NCBI GenBank assembly: GCA_036426205.1
Contig: WSYH01000104.1
Coordinates: forward strand, 219,608 to 283,607
Direction of reading: 5' to 3'
DNA: 64,000 bases
Source of the DNA: Ascaphus truei
Lineage: Eukaryota > Chordata > Amphibia > Anura > Ascaphidae
Part shown: positions 59,233 to 64,000 of the stretch, one piece after another
How positions within the stretch are numbered: the stretch's first letter is position 1
How the letters are laid out: each line of letters starts with the position of its first letter
Position numbers and translations under genes: made by a program
Notes under the pieces: model-generated
What the model was told of the DNA's origin: nothing
Seen by the model: only the letters and a program-made list of their open reading frames with translations
Database searches by the model: none

Positions 59233-59920
59233 TATATTTTTATTATGAATTTGTGAATGTGTATTAATCTATTATAAATGAGGGTTTTTCATTAGTTGTG
59301 CTATATTACGCATATGTGACATGTTATATATGTGTCCATCTGCGGGCACGAGCATATACATATGTATGTATATTTCCTATTGCTGTGTTTTATAATAATA
59401 ATTTTTGTAATTTTTATGATTATTTATAGTGTATTATTATTTTATTTTACATTCTGCTTTTGTTTGTGATGTGGTTCTAATTATAGGAAATACGAATTCA
59501 TTTTATATTTGTGGTTTATATGCCCATGAATATTATTATGTGCAGCATTTGTTTTTATTATAGGATTGACACGGTTGTTTCCATTGGCTCATCACTAGTG
59601 TCTTGGCCTTTATGCATGGGCACTGATGATTGGCCTCTGGTTTCGCCGAGGTCACTCCCCTTTGTGTAGTTGAGCCTATAAATACCGAGCCCTCCACCAT
59701 GTTGGTATTCCCTTTGAAAAAGTCACTGTCGTGACGAAACGCGTCTGGAATGTGTTCCAGAACGGTGTGGCCTTGCTGGTGGTGATTATATCACAAACTG
59801 CCTTTTTATCTTGTACTTTTGTGAGTGTCCTTAATCCCCTTGTCCTCTTTTTAATTGATTAAATGTACTGTATTTTTACACTATGGGACGTGCGCTCTCT
59901 GTTCTTCTCCTTCTATAGTT
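59233..59920 (+). repeat. PLE-B pseudo-LTR, rest of the inverted copy
   Basis: Reverse complement of 20995-21860 with substitutions and small indels (TCTGCGGGCACGAGCATATA near 59340; GTACTTTTGTGAGTGTCCTT near 59814). Its first 48 bp repeat 56679-56726 exactly. It holds the hammerhead-like motif at 59710-59747. Confidence 0.7.
59710..59747 (+). ncRNA. Hammerhead-like motif in PLE-B pseudo-LTR (+ copy)
   Basis: ATTCC (stem I), CTTTGAAAAA in place of CUGANGA, GTCAC-TGTC-GTGAC (stem II), GAAAC, GC, GTC, then GGAAT (stem I return). All three stems and the GUC triplet are present; the first core box is changed. Confidence 0.55.
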
Positions 59921-60670
59921 TCCTGCTGGAATTGGTTATTCCTTCCGAGAGCAGCCGTGGATCCCTGGTCATCATTTTGTTCTGTATTTGAACTTTTATT
60001 GGACTTAAGGGTTGGGCTTTCTTCAATTTTTTGTCTTTTTTTCTTTGTTTGTTATATATGTCATTTTATTATTGGCACGTTTTTTATTTATTTTTTATAC
60101 ACATTTTTTTCATATTTATAGTTTTTTAGATTGTTAATTCTATTATAATTTTTATTATTATTATACACAATATTTGTATTGTTTTAATCACCTTGTTTCA
60201 CGAGTGGCGCTACTGAAATTTCTTTATATATATATATATATATATGGTGAATTGAAATGGTTTCGTACAGGTTATCGGTGATATACGTCCTACTGTTTAA
60301 ATGTGCTATATTGTATTTTCTGGCATAGATACTGTACAATTTTAATAGTGTTTTTTTAATTTATATTATATAATGAAATTCATAAACCCATTACTGTATA
60401 GAGTACTTTTCAGTGTGGCAAAATGTCAAAAATATTATTAAAAGTTATAAAATGTTATACAGTACTGTACAATTTTATACAAATTTATAATTATAAATAG
60501 TAATTGAAAAGAAAAATGCAATTAACCCCTTCATTACCAGAGGGGACAGTAATGCATTGCAGAGCCCCTCAGCCTTAAGCTTACATTAAACATGCTTTCA
60601 ATTAGAAACAGAGTATATGCTAAGATGTGGTGCAAATGCAAGCAGTAAATAAATGTTTCCCTCCCCCCAG
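59921..60670. other. A-T rich intron end with TA microsatellite
   Basis: A (TA)n run at about 60226-60245. Otherwise nothing recognised. Ends with a pyrimidine tract and acceptor CCCCCCAG before 60671. Confidence 0.5.
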
Positions 60671-60848
60671 GTATGATGTTAACCTTGAAGAGGCAAAAAA
60701 GGTCGGCATTAAAAAAACAATATCAACCAACGTATCAATGGGGTTCTCACAGTTTCTTATATTTGGAGCCTATGCATTAGCTTTTTGGTATGGAACTAAA
60801 TTAGCTGTGGAAGAACCCAAAGCATATTCCATTGGTACAGTTTTAATT
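60671..60848 (+). CDS. abcb5: ABCB5-like P-glycoprotein next exon (transmembrane segment)
   Basis: A 178-bp exon continuing the transporter. It begins YDVNLEEAKKVGIKKTISTN and continues VSMGFSQFLIFGAYALAFWY, GTKLAVEEPKAYSIGTVLI. This covers the loop after the previous exon and a membrane helix of the first transmembrane domain. Acceptor CCCCCCAG precedes, donor GTAAGT follows at 60849. Phase matches exon 50490-50614 exactly. The human ABCB1 counterpart is 6 bp shorter. The two extra residues in the EEPKAYSIG loop and IGTVL fit ABCB5. The next exon (FFSV... region) is not seen before 63100. Confidence 0.85.
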
Positions 60849-61333
60849 GTAAGTCAAACATTTTTTACATTTTATGGGGATTTTAATGTATTGTGCAGTA
60901 GATGATGCAAATGGGCCTATTAAAAATGTGGTCTTTGGGGATAAAAGTTATCCTAGGCACAAACCCTGGTGGGCTATTAGTATTTTGCTGCACTTACTAT
61001 ATATTTATTTCTGTTTACCTTCTCCCTCTAAATCATAAACTATCCAAATATGTACAAGTAAGCCTTCTGATGATATTTTAATAGTAGGACTCTGATGAAT
61101 TCGTTGTCTCTCAGTCTCTAAAGAGCCTGAGTATGGTTTTATAGGAGAAAACACTCACAATGGTATGATAAATATGAATAGAATATGACTACACCTATTT
61201 TACACTCAATGTGTTTATATTTTTGTGTGGATACATGCTCACCTAAATCTTTCTTCTTAATCTTAATCTTAATATTCCCCCCCATAAATATATAAATCAA
61301 CGAAGTGCTTGTGTGCGTTCATGCGTATACATA
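60849..61333. other. ABCB5-like intron start
   Basis: Donor GTAAGT, then A-T rich sequence; nothing recognised. Confidence 0.5.
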
Positions 61334-62098
61334 GTTACATAGTAGGATAGGTTGGAAAAAGACATCAAGTTCAACCTATGCTAAATGTTGATGACAGATA
61401 CTTTATCCTATATCCGTACAATATATTGATCCAGAGGAAGGCAAACAAAAAAAGACGGGGTGTGTGCCGAGTATGTGCGTTGTAAGTGAAACTTCTCTGC
61501 ACATGTGCGAGCGGCACTGGCCACTTCTGCGTGGGCTGAGCTGGCCGCATCAGGAGCGGAGCTGGCTGCTTTTGTGCATACACGGGCGGCGCTCGTGAAT
61601 GCGTCTTGTTGCTTTTTCATCTCCAGCAATGATTTTTAGTGCTGTGAGATTAGCCCACGGGGATGCGCACACACAAGTGTGCACACGCCTCACTTCCGAT
61701 ACGCATTTTTGTCTCTATGAAGGAGTTTTGTCCTATGAGATATTTATTAGGTGCCTGTAAAGAAGTTTCACTTCAAAAACTCTAGTGAAATATCACCCAA
61801 TGATATCTCATAAGGGGGGAAAATAAATTCCTTCTTGACTCCAATAATTGACAATCAGATTACTCCCTGGATCAACACCTGTCCTTGTTTACTTATTTGA
61901 TATATCTCTGTATACCTTTCTTTTCTAAAAAGATGTCCAACCTTTTTTTTGAACATTGTATCATTGTATTTTTTGATTGTATCTGCCATCACAGTCACCA
62001 TGGGTCATGAATTCTACATTTTACAGGACATACTTGAAAACGAGAGTTAACTCTCAATGTATTACTTCCTGGTAAAACATTTTTATAAATAAATAAAA
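61334..62098 (+). repeat. LINE/SINE-type interspersed repeat 3' end with TAAA tail, split by a MITE
   Basis: The GTTACATAGTAGGATAGGTT start, CATCAAGTTCAACCTATG, a later TTCCTTCTTGACTCCAATAA and GTATCTGCCATCACAGTCAC, and the terminal TAAATAAATAAAATAAATA are a repeat pattern I recognise as common in frogs and fishes, probably a non-LTR element 3' region. The exact family is not certain. A MITE interrupts it at 61484-61773. Confidence 0.5.
61484..61773. mobile_element. Small MITE with perfect 13-bp inverted ends
   Basis: Left AAGTGAAACTTCT (61484-61496), right AGAAGTTTCACTT (61761-61773), exact reverse complements; 290 bp, no coding capacity. No clear target duplication, so the superfamily is not assigned. 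Confidence 0.55.
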
Positions 62099-63171
62099 TA
62101 AATAATTCAATTTTATTATTGATTATTTCCAAATTTTCTAAATACAATTGTTAAAAATGAAATAAAAATGAGGTAAGAGAGCAAATCATGCAATATTTCA
62201 AAGAAAAACCTCAAGAAATTGCTTTTTAGCAGCAAAATCACCTGATACTGACTGATATCTTGCTAATTTATTTTGTGTTTGAATATACAGTACTGTAACA
62301 TATACTGTAGTTAAAATTTTAGGCCAGAATTAAAGAGTTTAGTTGCTGAACTGGAAAGAAAGTGATGGAACAGAGTTTCAAACGGAGATGTTAACTGGCA
62401 CTAGTTGTTTTGGTTTTGCCACAAACTCTTTCAAGGTTTGCTTAATTGTATCATATACTGTACAGACTCAACTAGAATTTGACATAATAAATATTTATAC
62501 AGGGTCTTTTTTTATATTTACCCCTTCAGCCCCCTATGGATGTACAACATACATCATTAGTGTCTGCCCCCTGGAAGCACGGTGTATGTCCTGCACTTAA
62601 CTCCCCATTGCTTCAGGCAGCACGGCTTTGAATCCAAAACCGCAAACAATACCAGCAATTCTTAATAGGGGAAGTGTGGTTGTTTCACCAGAGGAGGAGG
62701 TATATGTGTAAGGACAGAACTGGTGTCTTCTGCATCTACGTGGAGGCAGAGAGACAGAAAGTCTCCAGATTGCATGCACTTGTTGACAGACACAAGTATT
62801 AAATAGATCTGCACAATAGCAGGAGGTATGGTGGTGAGAGCAACACTGTAATAAATACTCGTATCACTAGAGATACCCCAGACAAACACAGTGGAGAGAT
62901 GATAAGACTATAATCAATGCATTAGTACATAATACATAAAATAAACAGGGTTATAGTAATACGTAGAGGCAGCGACACTGCTATTAAACAATACACCTAC
63001 AATGGGTGTGGTGACTAATTGCTGTGTATTGAGAAGGGTCCTGCAGTGCGGGTAACTGAATAGCTCTATTTGCAGCAATGTTCTATGCTTAGTGCAGGAC
63101 ATTGGTGTAAACTTTCCCTTGTTAGATAATCCCTACACATGCAATTCCCCAACTTCCCTCCCACTCACTGA
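62099..63171. other. Intron sequence, nothing recognised
   Basis: Short open frames only; no conserved exon of the ABC transporter found on either strand by eye. Confidence 0.4.
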
Positions 63172-64000
63172 ATTCTCCACCACACACAATTCCCCCCTCC
63201 AATACTCAATAACCCCCCTTACTGCCTCACAGTTTCTAACTATCGACCTGTCTCCCTCCTGCCTTTTGCCTCTAAACTCCTTGAATGTCTTGTATTCTCT
63301 CGCTTGCTCCATTTTCTCAACACCTATTCTCTCCTAGACTCTCTACAATCTGGCTTCCGCACTGCTCACTCCACGGAAACAGCCCTCACTAAAATAACTG
63401 ATGACCTCCATGCTGCCAAAGACAGAGGTCATTACACTCTGCTCATAATACTCGACCTCTCTGCAGCATTTGACACCGTGGACCACCCTCTTCTCCTTCA
63501 CATTCTCCATACTCTTGGTATTCGTAACAAAGCTCTATCCTGGATCTCATCCTACCTCTCCCATCGTACTTTCAGTGTCTCTTCTGCTAACACCTCCTCC
63601 TCCTCTATTGATCTCTCTGTGGGGGTACCCCAGGGCTCTGTCCTGGGACCTTTTCTCTTTTCTCTGTACACACTCTCTCTAGGTGACCTAATAACATCTT
63701 TTGGGTTTAATTATCACCTCTATGCTGACGACACACAAATATACTTTTCAACACCCGACCTTACACCTGCTGTCCAAACCAAAGTTTCTCAATGTCTCTC
63801 TGCTATATCATCCTGGATGGCCCTCCGCCGCCTAAAACTCAACATGGCTAAAACAGAGCTCCTCATACTTCCTCCCAAACCTGGCCCTACTACCTCCTTC
63901 CACATTACTGTTGGAACTATGATCATTGACCTAGTAGCCCTAGCACGCTGCCTAGGGGTCACACTCGACTCCTCTCTCACATTCGCCCCTTACATTCAAA
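63172..64000 (+). CDS. L2-clade LINE reverse transcriptase, partial, runs off the window
   Basis: An open frame of 276 codons from just after a TGA at 63169 to the window end with no stop. Motifs in order: [16 protein letters not shown] (RT start), [29 protein letters not shown] (motif A, first catalytic Asp), [16 protein letters not shown] (motif B), [10 protein letters not shown] (motif C, 63721-63750), [13 protein letters not shown] and [11 protein letters not shown]. This is the RT of an L2-type (Jockey-group) non-LTR retrotransposon. The endonuclease part is missing on the left, so the insertion is 5'-truncated, but the RT frame itself is undamaged. Confidence 0.88.
   Translation, partial: MLHHTQFPPPILNNPPYCLTVSNYRPVSLLPFASKLLECLVFSRLLHFLNTYSLLDSLQSGFRTAHSTETALTKITDDLHAAKDRGHYTLLIILDLSAAFDTVDHPLLLHILHTLGIRNKALSWISSYLSHRTFSVSSANTSSSSIDLSVGVPQGSVLGPFLFSLYTLSLGDLITSFGFNYHLYADDTQIYFSTPDLTPAVQTKVSQCLSAISSWMALRRLKLNMAKTELLILPPKPGPTTSFHITVGTMIIDLVALARCLGVTLDSSLTFAPYIQ

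Larger units (their letters stand above)
50615..60670 (+). other. ABCB5-like intron (about 10 kb) filled with repeats
   Basis: Between donor GTATGT at 50615 and acceptor CCCCCCAG at 60670. It carries the tandem tract, a hAT MITE, a hammerhead, PLE-B, minisatellites, a Harbinger MITE and a palindromic hAT MITE, listed separately. Confidence 0.7.

Noticed and set aside
62343..62600. 85-codon + frame as a further ABC transporter exon
   Set aside because: No similarity to the expected next segment of the transporter and no suitable splice sites around it.
45..64000. CRISPR arrays, bacterial operons, ribosome-binding sites
   Set aside because: Tandem repeats lack regular spacer structure, and spliced exons and vertebrate transposons show this is nuclear eukaryotic DNA.

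Overview
The window is eukaryotic nuclear DNA, most likely from an amphibian, possibly a frog. I infer this from two spliced exons of an ABCB5-like P-glycoprotein gene set in repeat-rich introns, together with Penelope-like elements (PLEs), hammerhead ribozyme motifs, a SCAN-gag Gypsy element, L1 and L2 LINEs, and Harbinger and hAT MITEs. The species cannot be read from the sequence. Nothing bacterial is present. Most long open frames are transposon proteins or shadows of low-complexity DNA.

Layout. 1-885 is an unassigned flank with coding-like remnants. 886-7565 is a nearly complete PLE (PLE-A): two inverted pseudo-LTRs around ORF1 (2393-3226) and an RT/GIY-YIG ORF2 (to 5571). A repeat unit of about 18.6 kb follows, in nearly three copies: copy 1 at 5876-24406, copy 2 at 24407-42996, and copy 3 from 42997 to about 56726, with deletions. 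Each unit carries, in order, the PLE-A right pseudo-LTR, an antisense L1 3' end, a Gypsy LTR plus gag/protease, a Harbinger MITE inside the Gypsy, one 125-bp ABCB exon, a pyrimidine-rich and CATATAAAA tandem tract, a hAT MITE, and a GC-rich block. A type I hammerhead ribozyme, PLE-C, PLE-B and a G-rich minisatellite follow. Copy 3 has the intact exon and the best gag frame, but lacks nearly all of PLE-C and the G-rich minisatellite. From 56727 to 59232 a 2.5-kb composite interrupts the PLE-B pseudo-LTR. The next ABCB exon is at 60671-60848, and an L2 LINE runs off the right edge.

Biology. The host locus is one gene on the + strand, with exon 50490-50614 splicing in phase to exon 60671-60848. 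Everything else is intronic or flanking mobile DNA. The most notable biology is three distinct PLE families, each carrying a hammerhead or hammerhead-like motif in its pseudo-LTR, plus a separate hammerhead with canonical core and GUC cleavage triplet. PLE-A also has an ORF2 with no usable ATG, overlapping ORF1 in the -1 frame.

Caution. Copies 1 and 2 are base-for-base identical over about 6.7 kb, yet the rest differs largely by 1-bp indels. Perfect 47-48-bp duplications occur near breakpoints, and there are short N runs. The tandem array, and the broken exons in it, may be partly or wholly an assembly artefact of unpolished long reads.
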